In this document: piece by piece, positions 9,102 through 19,201 of the stretch | Position numbering within the stretch: the stretch's first letter is position 1 | How the letters are laid out: every line of letters begins with the position of its first letter | From: Methanosarcina acetivorans C2A | GTDB taxonomy: Archaea; Halobacteriota; Methanosarcinia; Methanosarcinales; Methanosarcinaceae | Reading direction: 5' to 3' | NCBI RefSeq assembly: GCF_000007345.1 | Contig: NC_003552.1 | Coordinates: 1,860,001 to 1,924,000 of the forward strand | Length of the DNA stretch: 64,000 nt | The notes under the pieces: generated by a model | What the model saw: only the letters and a program-made list of their open reading frames with translations | Told to the model about the DNA's origin: nothing | The model's database searches: none | Translations under genes and position numbers: made by a program

Positions 9102-10266
9102 ATGGATAAAGAAGCCTTCTTGCATCAATTGGAATCCTCTGCAACAAAGAAGGATAAGAAATTGTTTGCTAAAACTTTTTACGACCTTCAGCCTGATGTA
9201 ATAATCGGCTTCACTAAAGAAGAATTTTCGCGAACTATTTACATATCCCATCAGTTTAGCTCACAGAAAATGGATAGGTTATTTAATTTTCTTGAAAATA
9301 AAGGATTATTTTTCCTGAATAACGCTTTAAAGGGAATCGATGAACTCAATAATTCTCTTCTCAGTAAATTCTATTATAGTTTATGTATTTCCCTCTATGA
9401 AACCAATAAAGAAAAAGTCAAGCGCGTATTAGTAAATAATGCAGTTGCCTGCTGTAAGCTTGCAGAGATGGGCATTGACAGCAAGGAGAATCTTGAAACT
9501 GTTATCAGTCTTTATGGCAATGTCAGGGAAATTTTTCCCAAAAAAAGCATAGATTACGCTATTGTGTTGATGAACGAGGGTAATGCAAGACAAACACTTG
9601 CAGAAATGGGCATTAAAAGTAGGGAAAATCTTGAAATTGCTGTCAGTTTTTACGGCGATGCCAGGGAAATTTTTCCCAAAAAAAGCATAGATTACGCTAT
9701 TGCGTTGATGAACGAGGGTAATGCAAGACAAACACTTTCAGAAATGGGCATTAAAAGTAGGGAAAATCTTGAAATTGCTGTCAGTTTTTACGGCGATGCC
9801 AGGGAAATTTTTCCCAAAAAAAACGCAGATTACGCTCGTGTATTGATAAACGAGAGTACTGCAAGGCAAACACTTGCAGAAATGGGCATTGAAAGTAGGG
9901 AAAATCTTGAAACTGCTATCAGTTTTTACGGCGATGCCAGGGAAATTTTTCCCAAAAAAGGCGTGGATTATGCTATTGCGTTGATGAACGAGGGTAATGC
10001 AAGAAAAGAACTTGCAGAGATGGGTATCGAAAGTAGGGAAAATCTTGAAACTGCTATCAGTTTTTATGGCGAAGCTAGGGAAATTCTTCCCAAAAAAAGA
10101 ACACCTTACGCTCGTGCGTTGATGAACGAGGGTAATGCAAGACAAAAACTTGCAGAGATGGGCATTGATATCAAGAAGAATCTTGAAATTGCTGTCAGTT
10201 TTTACGGCGATTCCAGGGAAATTTTTCCTAAAAAAAGCGTGGATTATGCTCGTACGTTAATGAATG
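9102..10266 (+). pseudogene. 5' part of a 995-residue repeat protein gene, split by an IS21-type element
   Basis: The N-terminal 118 residues are unique and mostly helical; from 9459 the protein consists of 46-residue repeats (consensus LAEMGI-S-ENLE-A-SFYGDAREIFPKK-DYA-ALMNEGNARQT), five complete and a sixth interrupted. The insertion sequence enters at 10267, after which the frame runs 13 residues into the element and stops at 10307. Joining 10266 to 12471 restores the frame exactly inside repeat 6 (TLMN-EGTARQT). The repeats are TPR-like helical hairpins and suggest a protein-interaction scaffold. A truncated 401-residue product could still be made. No enzyme domain is seen. Confidence 0.85.
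9459..10266 (+). repeat. 138-bp coding tandem repeats (46-residue units)
   Basis: Units begin at 9459, 9597, 9735, 9873, 10011 and 10149, each exactly 138 bp; the array continues after the insertion sequence with units at 12491 and 12629 and a decayed one at 12767. Units 2 and 3 are nearly identical at the DNA level, which points to recent duplication or gene conversion. Confidence 0.9.
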
Positions 10267-10362
10267 TGTCAAGGGCGGTTAACTTTTTTCCATTTTGGGC
10301 GGTTTAGAATTTGCCAACCTTTTAATATAAATTTTACTCAATTTTTCATAAACTTTTAGAAA

Positions 10363-11136
10363 TTACTGGCATATATTTCCTGTTTTTATTCCCTGTTTCT
10401 TCCTTTCTTTCAGCCTGTAACTTTCCCCTTTGATGTTAATCGTAGTTGAATGGTGGAGAATCCTATCAAGTACAGCAGCCGCTATTACATGGTCCTTGAA
10501 TATCTCTCCCCATTCTCCATATGATTTATTTGATGTCAAGATCGTTGAACTCTTTTCATACCGTCTTGAGATCAGCTGAAATAGGCAGTGAGCTCCTTCT
10601 TCGTCAAATGGGAGATACCCTATTTCGTCAATTATCAGCACTTTATATTTCATCAAGTCCCTTAGTTTCTTTTCAAGCATTCCTTCTCGATTTGCTATTT
10701 TCAACTTCTCGATAAGGTTTCCTGTATTGGTAAAGTAAACCGAAATCCCTGCTTTTGCTACTTCAATCCCAAGAGCGATTGCAAGATGAGACTTTCCAAC
10801 TCCGGGAGGACCAAGGAAAACGACATTCTCTGAATTATGAACAAATCTCAAGGTTGCAAGGTCTTCGATTGCTTTTTTATCAATGGATTTCTGAAATTCA
10901 AAATCGAATTCCTCAAGAGTCTTTTTAACGGGAAAAACTGCACTTTTCATCCTTCTCTCAATTGCAACAGCTTCTCTGTGTTTCTTTTCCTGTTCAAACA
11001 AGTAATCAAGGACTTCCATTGTTGTCTTGTTGTCCCTTGCAGCAATTTCAAGGTAGTTATCCAGAAGCTCTTCGATAGAATTAAGTTTCAGGTATTGCAG
11101 GTTATTGTGAAGTCTCTCATAGGTGAAGTTGTTCAT
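10363..11136 (-). CDS. istB: IS21-family helper ATPase IstB
   Basis: 257 residues, the normal length for IstB. It is an AAA+ ATPase that helps the IstA transposase choose and capture target DNA. Walker A GPPGVGKSH (about residue 107) and Walker B VLIIDEIGYLPF (about 166) are intact, followed by the sensor region ILTSNKSYGEWG, the family hallmark, and a C-terminal RGESYRLKE-like motif. The ATG overlaps the istA stop codon by four bases, so translation is probably coupled. Confidence 0.95.
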   Translation of the reverse strand: MNNFTYERLHNNLQYLKLNSIEELLDNYLEIAARDNKTTMEVLDYLFEQEKKHREAVAIERRMKSAVFPVKKTLEEFDFEFQKSIDKKAIEDLATLRFVHNSENVVFLGPPGVGKSHLAIALGIEVAKAGISVYFTNTGNLIEKLKIANREGMLEKKLRDLMKYKVLIIDEIGYLPFDEEGAHCLFQLISRRYEKSSTILTSNKSYGEWGEIFKDHVIAAAVLDRILHHSTTINIKGESYRLKERKKQGIKTGNICQ

Positions 11137-12377
11137 TCAAAACCACCTTCACTAAATATTTCATAGACATCAAGAGACCTTTTTTCAACTTCGGGATCTG
11201 AGAACTTCAACGGGATCTGTGAATCTTTTTTGCATTTTGAGTTCTCTTTAAGAATCTCACTCAGGAGACCCTGGAAATGTTCCTTTTTCCTTGAAACTCT
11301 GCAGTTTCCAGGAAGGATTTCATGTTCACAGACTTTCTCATAATCAACATAGACCTCGAATATTCCTTCAAGGATCTGAAGCTCTGCAGTTCTCCCTGCA
11401 AACCTGTAAGGAACAGAATACTTATTTCCAAGGAACGAAATATAACAGTCTCTGGAGACCTTTCTGGTCTCCTTATGGACAACTTTGTAAGGAGGAACCT
11501 GATCCAGAGGGCTCAGTTTCTCCTCCTTAAAGCGTTCAAGAGGGATTTGATAGGTTGTTCCGTGGACAGTTGAATTTACCCATTCCAACCAACTGTGAAC
11601 TTGGGCGTTCAGGTCTTCGAGAGAGGTAAACCTTCTTCCAAGGAAGAAATCCCTCTTGACGAAACCGACTGTATTTTCAATTTTCCCTTTTGTCTGAGGC
11701 CTGTAAGGCCTGCATAACCGTGGAATAAAACCAAAGCATTTGAAGAAATCCTCAAACTGTGGGTTCCATTCGGAATCTGATGATTTTAAGGCTCTTTTGA
11801 TAACAACCTGTTTCATGTTATCATAGAGGATCTCCTGTGTAAATCCTCCAAAGTACTCAAAAGCGTTCAGATGACACTGAATAAGAGTGGGAGTGTCTAT
11901 GCTCAGTGTAAATTCAACATATCTCATTCTTGAATATCCAAGAATCATGTTGAAGCAAAAGAGTTTCTTTACCTTTCCATCAACCTCAACTGTTCCCATC
12001 TCTGCCCAGTCAACCTGAGCCTGTACACCTGGTTTTGTTTCATAGCGGAGTACAGCAGGGACTCCCTGTTTAGGTCGGACTTCTCTTACGAAGTCCTTGA
12101 CTATGGTTTTTCCTCCATCAAAACCCATTTCTTTGATTTCCCTATAAAGGCGAACAGCAGTATAAGGACCTTCTTTGAGTTTTTCTTGTATGTAAGGTTT
12201 GAAAGGATCAAGTTTACTCGGTTTTGGCGGACGTTTCTGAGGTTCTGGGGCAGTTTTCTTTTTAAGATATTTCCTCACAGTTTCCCTAGCATAACCTGTT
12301 CTTCTAGAGATCTCACTGATGCTGAAGCCTTGTGAATACAAATCTCGTATCAATAGCCATTCCTCCGTTTTCAGCAT
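11133..12377 (-). CDS. istA: IS21-family transposase IstA
   Basis: 414 residues. An N-terminal helix-turn-helix (about residues 16-36, FSISEISRRTGYARETVRKY) is followed by a DDE integrase core: first Asp in QAQVDWAEMG (about 130), second Asp in EILYDNMK (about 190), Glu in KGKIENTVGFVKRDF (about 236), and then a C-terminal domain. It catalyses cut and strand transfer of the element. It is slightly shorter than many IstA proteins but has all core motifs, and it is followed by istB with a four-base overlap. Confidence 0.95.
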   Translation of the reverse strand: MLKTEEWLLIRDLYSQGFSISEISRRTGYARETVRKYLKKKTAPEPQKRPPKPSKLDPFKPYIQEKLKEGPYTAVRLYREIKEMGFDGGKTIVKDFVREVRPKQGVPAVLRYETKPGVQAQVDWAEMGTVEVDGKVKKLFCFNMILGYSRMRYVEFTLSIDTPTLIQCHLNAFEYFGGFTQEILYDNMKQVVIKRALKSSDSEWNPQFEDFFKCFGFIPRLCRPYRPQTKGKIENTVGFVKRDFFLGRRFTSLEDLNAQVHSWLEWVNSTVHGTTYQIPLERFKEEKLSPLDQVPPYKVVHKETRKVSRDCYISFLGNKYSVPYRFAGRTAELQILEGIFEVYVDYEKVCEHEILPGNCRVSRKKEHFQGLLSEILKENSKCKKDSQIPLKFSDPEVEKRSLDVYEIFSEGGFE

Positions 12378-12470
12378 TATCTACAATCCTCGAACTTTTC
12401 ACAAGGATTGAGAATTGGAAGTTTTTAAACCGCCGTAATTGGAAGATTCTTAACCGCCCTTGACAGAATG

Positions 12471-14293
12471 AAGGCACTGCAAGACAAACACTTGTAGAGA
12501 TGAGCATTAAAAGTGAGGAAAATCTCGAAACTGCTATCAATCTTTACGGCGAAGTTAGGGAAATTCTTCCCAAAAAAAGCGTAGATTATGCTCGTGCGTT
12601 AATGAACGAGGGTACTGCAAGATCAAAGCTTGCAGAGATGAGCATTGAAAGCAGGGTGAATCTTAAAATTGCTGTCAGCCTTTATGGCGATTCTAGAGAA
12701 ATTTTTCCCGAGAAAAGCACAGATTACGCTGGCGCATTGATGAACGAGGGTAATGCAAGATCGATGCTTGCAGAGATGGGGATTGATATAAGAGATAACT
12801 TTGAAAGATCAAAGGAATTGTATTTACAAAGTATTTCAATTCTTGAAGAATTAGGAGATGGATGGACATATTCTGTCGCTTTATTGGGTTTTAACTACCT
12901 ACTTAAAGACAACTTCTACAAAACCGGAGAGAAAAAACATCTCGAAGAATGGGAGAGAAATCTTGGGGATATAGAAGAAAAGATAAAGGATCGAAATATT
13001 AGATACAAAAAACGTGTAATGGCAAGCATTCATGAAATACGTGCCAGTTTATTTGAGTTCGATGGGAAACAGGGAATATCCGATGCATCTTTTGAATATT
13101 ATGAAGCATATAAACTTTCAAAAGAGCCTTATTATAAGTTTATGAAAGAATTCTGCCAAGCGAGAAGTGGCACTATATCTTTTTGTGAGCTTGTGTCTAA
13201 TTGGAAATTAGAAGAGAAAAAAAGTATCTTTCTTGATTATTACGATTACACTGTGTTCGAGTGCCATCTGGAAAATGCTTTGAAAAGTACCATTAATGAA
13301 GAAGACGAGTTGAAACTCGCAGTGAAAAAACTTACAGAAATAAGAGACCGGACGCAAATTAAGATCATCAAAGACAGAGTTTCAGCTTACATTCACCTCT
13401 TACAAGCTCTTGTTGACTGTTTTACTGAGGAAGCATACACAGAAGCTGCAAAGAATGTTAAAGAAGGATGTAAAATCTTCCGTGAATATGGAGATAAACA
13501 GGGGCAGCAAATGTGTGAGATTTTTCACAATGCAGTTGTGAAAAAAAGGGATCCAGATGCATGGCAAGAAATAATTCGAAACAGGGAATTTTCGTCTAAT
13601 TTTTACAATTTGCTTTGTCAGTATTCAGACCGTAAGAGAGTAGATCTTGAATATTATAGGTTTGGCCAAGTACACGAAATAATAGGTGTTGTTAGTAAGG
13701 ATGTAGAGCAGGTAAAAGAGATTTCAATACGCACTGAGAATAAAATTGATGAGATCCAAAGTCAGATACATTCAGGATTTACCGAAATAAAAAGTCAGAT
13801 TGAAGACGGATTCGATGGCACAGCTGCTGAACTCAGACAAATTAAAGGGAAAATCGATAATATTGAGCAGGATTTTGACAATCTGGTGCAGATTTCAAAT
13901 GAAGTTGGCGGCAAAGAAGGGGAATGCATCAAGGAATTCGCATCACAGATGCTTGAGCTTATGAAAAAAGGAGATTCTGAAGCTTTAAAGCGTTTCAGTG
14001 AAAAGATTATTCAAAATAGTTCATCTATTACAGAAATCATAGAAGCAGCAGAGATCCCTGAAAAGGAGAAAGCAGAAGCAAAATCTAAACTCGCGGATCT
14101 CAAAAAGATACCGGGGATTTTAAAGGAAAAAGCGAAATCTTTCAGTGTAGATGTCACAAAAGACGTGATAGTGAGTTTGACTGCTGAAGAAATTATTACA
14201 TTGCTTACTCCGGTGTTGTCAACAGCAGCATTTGGTGTACCTATACCTTCTCAGATTATGACTATGTTGTTAGCAGCGATAAGAAATTCGTGA
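12471..14293 (+). pseudogene. 3' part of the split repeat-protein gene (repeats plus coiled coil)
   Basis: Continues the protein from repeat 6 (EGTARQT) through repeats 7 and 8 and a diverged ninth, then about 240 residues of helical TPR-like sequence with many aromatic residues, a coiled-coil stretch (about 13680-13900, with the related heptads ENKIDEIQSQIHSGF and EIKSQIEDGF), and a C-terminal domain ending in a hydrophobic segment (LLTPVLSTAAFGVPIPSQIM). The end could be a membrane or pore-associated tail, but that is inference. Separated from its start by the insertion sequence, it has no proper start except an internal ATG at 12500 without a good ribosome site. Confidence 0.8.
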
Positions 14294-14314
14294 GTTCTTA
14301 TATTTGCACTTCAC

Positions 14315-14331
14315 CGCCTGCTCAACAGGCG
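14315..14331 (+). terminator. Short hairpin after the repeat-protein gene
   Basis: CGCCTG, a five-base loop CTCAA, then CAGGCG: a 6-bp perfect stem 21 bases after the stop codon. It is a possible terminator or 3' end structure, although no strong T-run follows directly. Confidence 0.4.
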
Positions 14332-14490
14332 TATGGCCGCCCTGTATTTAAGAAATGTCGAAACCCAAACCAGCCTGAATTATGAAAATCCTGCAAAAAT
14401 TGACGGGCGATCAAAAGTCATATTTCATTTTTAATCTTTTCATTTCCATTTTATGTCCACTTATAAAGACTAGTAAAATACCAACGAAAG

Positions 14491-14500
14491 CTATATAAAC
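14491..14500 (+). promoter_or_regulatory. Probable TATA element for a leaderless ATPase transcript
   Basis: CTATATAAAC lies about 29 bases before the ATG at 14524. Archaeal transcription normally starts about 25 bases downstream of the TATA box, which would put the start almost at the ATG, and no Shine-Dalgarno motif is present. A diverged copy of this upstream region occurs at 18656-18752 without an ATPase gene behind it. Confidence 0.5.
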
Positions 14501-14523
14501 GAACTTACAAATATCTAACTTAG

Positions 14524-15813
14524 ATGGAGAAAAGCCAGCTTCGCCAGGTAATAATTGACCAGCAGGTCTCTTTCAGGAAAAGGGAAGAGCTTGTATTCCG
14601 TGATATCGACCTTGAGAGATACCTCAGGGGAAATGAAATTGTTATCATCTCGGGGATCAGGCGGTGTGGGAAGAGTTCGCTTTTGAAGTTGATAGCCGGG
14701 CAGCTTGAGGGGGTTAAGTTTTATGTGGACTTTGATGACATCCGGCTCTCGGATTTTAAGGTCGGGAATTATCAGGATTTGCAGGATCTGGTAATTGAGC
14801 TTTATGGGAAAGAGATGGAAAAAAATGGGACTGGGCAGATTTATTATTTTTTTGATGAGATACAGAACGTGCCACTCTGGGAAAGGTGGCTTAACAACCT
14901 TTACAAAGAAGGAAAAAAGGTATTTGCCACAGGCTCGAATTCCCAGCTCCTCAGTTCGGAAATATCTACATTTTTGACCGGAAGAAACAAAGTGCTCAGG
15001 CTTTTTCCTTTCTCCTTTAAGGAGTTCCTGCGCCTGAAGGGAATCGAGATCACAGGAGAAGAAATTGAAGCCGATCTTCTTACTAGCTCCAAAAAAGCTG
15101 AGATATTTAGTTATTTTCTGGAATACTTCGAAAGCGGAGGCTTTCCGCTTGTCCTGAAAAGCAGGGACCTTGAACTTTCCAGAGGATATTTTGAAGATAT
15201 CCTGAACAAAGACGTTCTGGTCCGCTACAATATAAGGGAGGGAAGAGCTCTTAAAGACCTTGCCCTGTTCCTGCTTTCTAACGTGGGGAAGGCGTATTCT
15301 TACCCCACATTGAGAAGCATAACCGGGATAAAGAGTTTAAGCACGATCAAAAATTACATTGATTACTTCCAGAATGTGTTTTTACTCTACCAGGTTCCCA
15401 GGTTTGACTACTCACTGAAAAAGCAAAAGGTATCGTCTTCGAAGATTTATACCATCGACAATAGTTTCCTGAAGACGGTGGCGTTCAATTTCTCCGAAAA
15501 CGAAGGACAGAGGCTTGAAAATCTGGTCCTTGTCGAACTGTTGAGAAGAAAAAAAGAACTGTATTACCATTCCGAAAAAAAGGAATGCGATTTTGTACTG
15601 AGGGAAGGGCTGAGGGTTAGTGAGGCAATTCAGGTTTCAGTGAACCTGAACAATCCGGAAACAAAGAAGAGGGAAATTGAAGGATTAAAAGAGGCAATGG
15701 AAGCTTATAAACTTGACAGGGGGCTTCTCCTGACGTTTGAAGAGGACGACATATTGGATACAGGAGGGAGAGAAATAGTCGTGAAACCGGTATGGAGATG
15801 GCTTCTCAAATGA
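14524..15813 (+). CDS. AAA_14/DUF4143 family ATPase
   Basis: 429 residues. The N-terminal AAA domain has Walker A GIRRCGKSS (44-52) and Walker B YYFFDEIQNVPLWERWL (about 115), followed by FATGSNSQLLS (sensor 1) and TGRNKVLRLFPFSFKEFL, the signature of this large prokaryotic group. The C-terminal DUF4143 part contains a winged-helix-like stretch and ECDFVL (about 350), a nuclease-fold-like motif. These proteins are widespread in archaea with no settled role; some are thought to be linked to mobile elements or toxin-like modules. It is monocistronic, with a likely leaderless transcript. Confidence 0.9.
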   Translation: MEKSQLRQVIIDQQVSFRKREELVFRDIDLERYLRGNEIVIISGIRRCGKSSLLKLIAGQLEGVKFYVDFDDIRLSDFKVGNYQDLQDLVIELYGKEMEKNGTGQIYYFFDEIQNVPLWERWLNNLYKEGKKVFATGSNSQLLSSEISTFLTGRNKVLRLFPFSFKEFLRLKGIEITGEEIEADLLTSSKKAEIFSYFLEYFESGGFPLVLKSRDLELSRGYFEDILNKDVLVRYNIREGRALKDLALFLLSNVGKAYSYPTLRSITGIKSLSTIKNYIDYFQNVFLLYQVPRFDYSLKKQKVSSSKIYTIDNSFLKTVAFNFSENEGQRLENLVLVELLRRKKELYYHSEKKECDFVLREGLRVSEAIQVSVNLNNPETKKREIEGLKEAMEAYKLDRGLLLTFEEDDILDTGGREIVVKPVWRWLLK

Positions 15814-15954
15814 AAAGTTTGTTTAGTTTCTCTTTAAACTTCTCGAACTGGGAGGCTATCTAAGTATGCTTGTCAAATCGGCCTTAATTACGAAATTCAT
15901 GCAAAAATTTACGTGTGCATGTGCGAAAAAACGTGATTATGCAGGTCATTCGGG

Positions 15955-18270
15955 TCATTCATTACTATATCCCAGTTTTGCATTAATCTCCTCGGCTTTT
16001 GCAAGGTATTTCGCAGCTTCTTCGGATTTGCCCATATTCTCAAGTACACTTGAATATGTTTCAAAGATCATGGAAGAACGGGCAAGGTAATTAAAGTCCT
16101 CGGGATCGGTTTCAAGCAGTTTTGCATTGAGATCCATTGCTTTTTCGAGGGTTTCCTTTGCTTTTTCCAGATCCTTTTGGGCTAAGAATGTGATTCCCAT
16201 CTGGTGGAATATGCCTTCAAGAACAGTTAAATAATTCAGATTTTCGGGGTTTTTTTCATGCAATTTTTCGCGGATTGCAAGGGAACGTTTGAATTCTTCA
16301 ATCGCCTCCTCATACATTTCGTTCTCTCTGAAAGAAATGCCCATCTTTTCAGCGATTTCGGCAATCAGTTCCTTATCTTCCATTATTTCCGGTTTGACAG
16401 CATAAAGTTTATTCTCTGCTTTTTTAGCGAGCTCAAGGTATTCCTTGACAATGCCACTTTCTTTTCCCCGGGATTCTTCATCGAGTTTAAGTCTTGATCC
16501 AAGGAGATAAATGCCGGTGACAAACCTTTGCAGGAATAACGGATAGTCAGAGGATTCTTCCAATATTTTTTCATGAATGTCGAGAGCCAGCCTGTGATAA
16601 CGGGCTTCCTGCTCAATATCCCCTCTTTCGGAATGAAGGAGTGCAAGGTTAGTGTATGTGACCGCGAGGTCTTCCTTATATTCTCTTTCTTCGGGGTTCA
16701 GGTCAAGCATACGCTGCTGGACTGCAAGCAATTTGCTGTACATCTCGGCTGCCTTTTCATGCTCTTCCTGATTTTTGAATAATTGTATAAAGTTGTTGAG
16801 TACCTTTTTGAGCACTGAATAATGTATATCCATTTCCGGCTCCAGCTCGAAATTGTTTTCAAGCACTGACAGAGCATCTTCAAAATATTTCTGTGCTTTT
16901 TCGGGTTCTTCATCAAGATAGAGTTTTCCGATAGTAGCCTGTACCTCAGCCATATATGTCTTGTAGTCCAGGGCATCGGGCTCTGTTTCCAGAAGGCTTT
17001 CGTAGATTTCTATTTCTTTTTCGTAGTAAGCCTTTGCTTTTCCAGTTTCCCCGTGTTCTGCAAAGATGTCTCCGAGTTCTTCATATGTATCGGAAATTTC
17101 AAATATGGGATTCAGGTCTTCAGGATCTTCATCATGCAGGTTCCGGAAAACATCCAGTTTGTCTTTGTAGCAGAGTTCTGCAGCCTCGAATTCCCCTATT
17201 TTTGAAAAACGGTCCCCCAGGTCATCCAGATACATTGCAATTTTTTTGTTGCGTGCAAATTCTGAAGGGTGGTTTATTATCAGGTCCCGGTAAATTTCCC
17301 TGGCTTTTGTGTAATTCGCGATTGATTTTTCGAGATATTTTCTATTGGAAAAAGCAACGCCATAGCTTTCATGAATATTGGCTAAAGAAACGGCATACGC
17401 ATAGTCCTCGGGAAATTCTTTATAGCCTTTATCCATCAATTCCACGGCTTCCTCGTAATACCGCTCTGCCTTTTCCAAATTTTCCATGCCTGAATACAGG
17501 CTCCCATGGTAGCTGTAAGTATAGCTCAGGTAATATTCGGCCATGCTGTTTTCAGGGTCTTTCTCAATCATTTTTCTGTAAATTCCTGCTGCTCTGAAAT
17601 AATTGCCTTCGGCTTCCTTCAGGTGTCCGTAATTCCGGAATAAATACCCGTAAAGTTCGATGTCCTCATCAAAGTCGCCGAGAAGATCCGTCTCTCCGGA
17701 CTCAAGCTCGAAGAGTTTTTCGTAGATGTCTATTTTTTTGTCAAAGAGCTTCACCGCCTGATCCATCAACTGCCCGGCTTGATAACACACCCCCATACTT
17801 CCAATAATCTCCAGGAAACCGGAAAGATATTCCTGATTTTCAGGGTCTGATTTCACCAGTTCTTCAAATGTCCGGACAACTTTCTCAAACTGCTTTTCCA
17901 TCGGTCCCAGCAACTCTTCAGCTCTTTCCTCATCATTAAGCTCGTCAAATGAACTCCCTATCTCCTCAATCATATTGCTTATGAATTTTTGATAGTTCTT
18001 TTTCCCCGGCTCTCCTGAAAACAGCGGTTCGATGATTTTGAGGGCCTCACCATAAAATTCCAGAGCTCCCTCCGGATCTCCAGCCTTACTTATTGTGTAT
18101 CCCTTCAAAAATAAGGTATGGAAAGAAATTTCAGGGTCTTTTTCTTTTTTCATTATTTTATCGACATCTTTCAAGCTCTCAAGAGCCCTGTCATACTTTC
18201 CATTTTCAATGAAAGTGGCTGCTTTGCCAAATAAACGATTTGCAGAATCCTGAAGCCGTCTTGATACCAT
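15955..18270 (-). CDS. Tetratricopeptide repeat protein (771 residues)
   Basis: Almost the whole protein is TPR-type helical hairpins of 34-45 residues with the usual small and aromatic positions, for example GKYDRALESL, EKAERYYEEAVELM, GKAKAYYEKEIEIYESLL and EEAIEEFKRSLAIREKL. No signal peptide, membrane segment or enzymatic domain is visible, so it is probably a cytoplasmic scaffold or adaptor. It lies convergent to the ATPase gene. The N-terminal block (DSANRLFGKAATFIENGKYDRALES) starts in register with the repeats, and the ATG at 18270 is the first start codon. The partner is unknown. Confidence 0.85.
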   Translation of the reverse strand: MVSRRLQDSANRLFGKAATFIENGKYDRALESLKDVDKIMKKEKDPEISFHTLFLKGYTISKAGDPEGALEFYGEALKIIEPLFSGEPGKKNYQKFISNMIEEIGSSFDELNDEERAEELLGPMEKQFEKVVRTFEELVKSDPENQEYLSGFLEIIGSMGVCYQAGQLMDQAVKLFDKKIDIYEKLFELESGETDLLGDFDEDIELYGYLFRNYGHLKEAEGNYFRAAGIYRKMIEKDPENSMAEYYLSYTYSYHGSLYSGMENLEKAERYYEEAVELMDKGYKEFPEDYAYAVSLANIHESYGVAFSNRKYLEKSIANYTKAREIYRDLIINHPSEFARNKKIAMYLDDLGDRFSKIGEFEAAELCYKDKLDVFRNLHDEDPEDLNPIFEISDTYEELGDIFAEHGETGKAKAYYEKEIEIYESLLETEPDALDYKTYMAEVQATIGKLYLDEEPEKAQKYFEDALSVLENNFELEPEMDIHYSVLKKVLNNFIQLFKNQEEHEKAAEMYSKLLAVQQRMLDLNPEEREYKEDLAVTYTNLALLHSERGDIEQEARYHRLALDIHEKILEESSDYPLFLQRFVTGIYLLGSRLKLDEESRGKESGIVKEYLELAKKAENKLYAVKPEIMEDKELIAEIAEKMGISFRENEMYEEAIEEFKRSLAIREKLHEKNPENLNYLTVLEGIFHQMGITFLAQKDLEKAKETLEKAMDLNAKLLETDPEDFNYLARSSMIFETYSSVLENMGKSEEAAKYLAKAEEINAKLGYSNE

Positions 18271-19201
18271 AATTGCAGTTATTGTCCTTATACATGATTA
18301 ATACTAACGAACCTGATACTAAAAAATCAGCCTTGATGAGGTGGAGGGTTTAAGTCAGCAGAGTTACGTCAGCATAGTTACGTCAGCATAGTTACGTCAG
18401 CAGAATTGCGGCTTTGCAGCTCGAGTTTCGCTCTGCTCAAGCAGACTAAAATAACTTCATTTTTCATTTTGTACGGGCGATTTCCCCCTTATCAGCCCAC
18501 AAAACAATTTGAAAACTCGATATTTCACAGAGTGCCGATTAAAGCTTCAAAATCGTTTATTTTGGCATGAAAGTACTTTCAATTACTTTCATTATTTGTG
18601 CCTGTTATTCGAAGAATATCATGTGTGTTTTATCAGAAATTAAAGGTACAGGGACACGGTCAAAACTCAGGTTTCATTTTTAAACCTTACATTTCTACTT
18701 CACCTTCGTTTATAAATATCAGTAAAATATCAGCGAAAGCCTTCATATATTCAAAAAAAATGGGTTATGGGGGTTAGTTACTGAAGAAGCATTAGCAGAA
18801 GAATTCAGTGAATTCAGGTAAAAATCTAACTCAAATGACCAGAATTACGTATAATATATTCCACGCAGCTTATATAATTAAGAGTAATATATCTGGTATA
18901 CTCATTTTCGTTGGGGTCTGGGAATACCTGTCTCAAAAAAATGAGTATGCACAAACAGGAAAACTGGGTGTAGGGGTAGCTCGCAGATAGAATCGTAGGC
19001 GATGACAGACGTGTCTTTTTGTCAGATTTGATCGGTAACACGCTCCACTACACGAAAAGTAACTGGAAGAATAATACCTTCCGCCTCCCTTCCAGACTGG
19101 GATCCAGATGCCGGATATCCATCCCCAATAGGTACATTCCGGCAGGAAGTTCGAGTGAAGGAGCTTTCCTTCACTCATTTCTCTTATTTATCTCTCATCA
19201 T
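18271..19201. other. Intergenic region with a 14-bp tandem repeat and an orphan copy of an ATPase promoter region
   Basis: At 18353-18404 the unit GTTACGTCAGCATA is repeated about 3.5 times. At 18656-18752 lies a stretch that aligns with the region before the DUF4143 ATPase (shared words TTTCATTTTTAA, AGTAAAATA and CGAAAGC followed by a TATA-like box), but only a six-codon frame follows it. At 18896-18952 TATACTCATTTT pairs partly with AAAAAAATGAGTATGC around a GGGGTCTGGG loop. I could not recognise an RNA gene or a protein here. Confidence 0.5.

Larger units (their letters stand above)
10267..12465 (-). mobile_element. IS21-family insertion sequence (2199 bp), complete
   Basis: Terminal inverted repeats TGTCAAGGGCGGTTAA (10267-10282) and its complement (12450-12465) bound the element; a second GGGCGGTTTA-type repeat lies inside each end, as IS21 elements have. 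A 5-bp target duplication GAATG flanks it (10262-10266 and 12466-12470). It carries istA and istB on the minus strand, overlapping by four bases. Both genes look intact, so the element may be active. Confidence 0.95.

Noticed and set aside
9459-10266. Regularly spaced repeats as a CRISPR array
   Set aside because: Units are 138-bp in-frame coding repeats.
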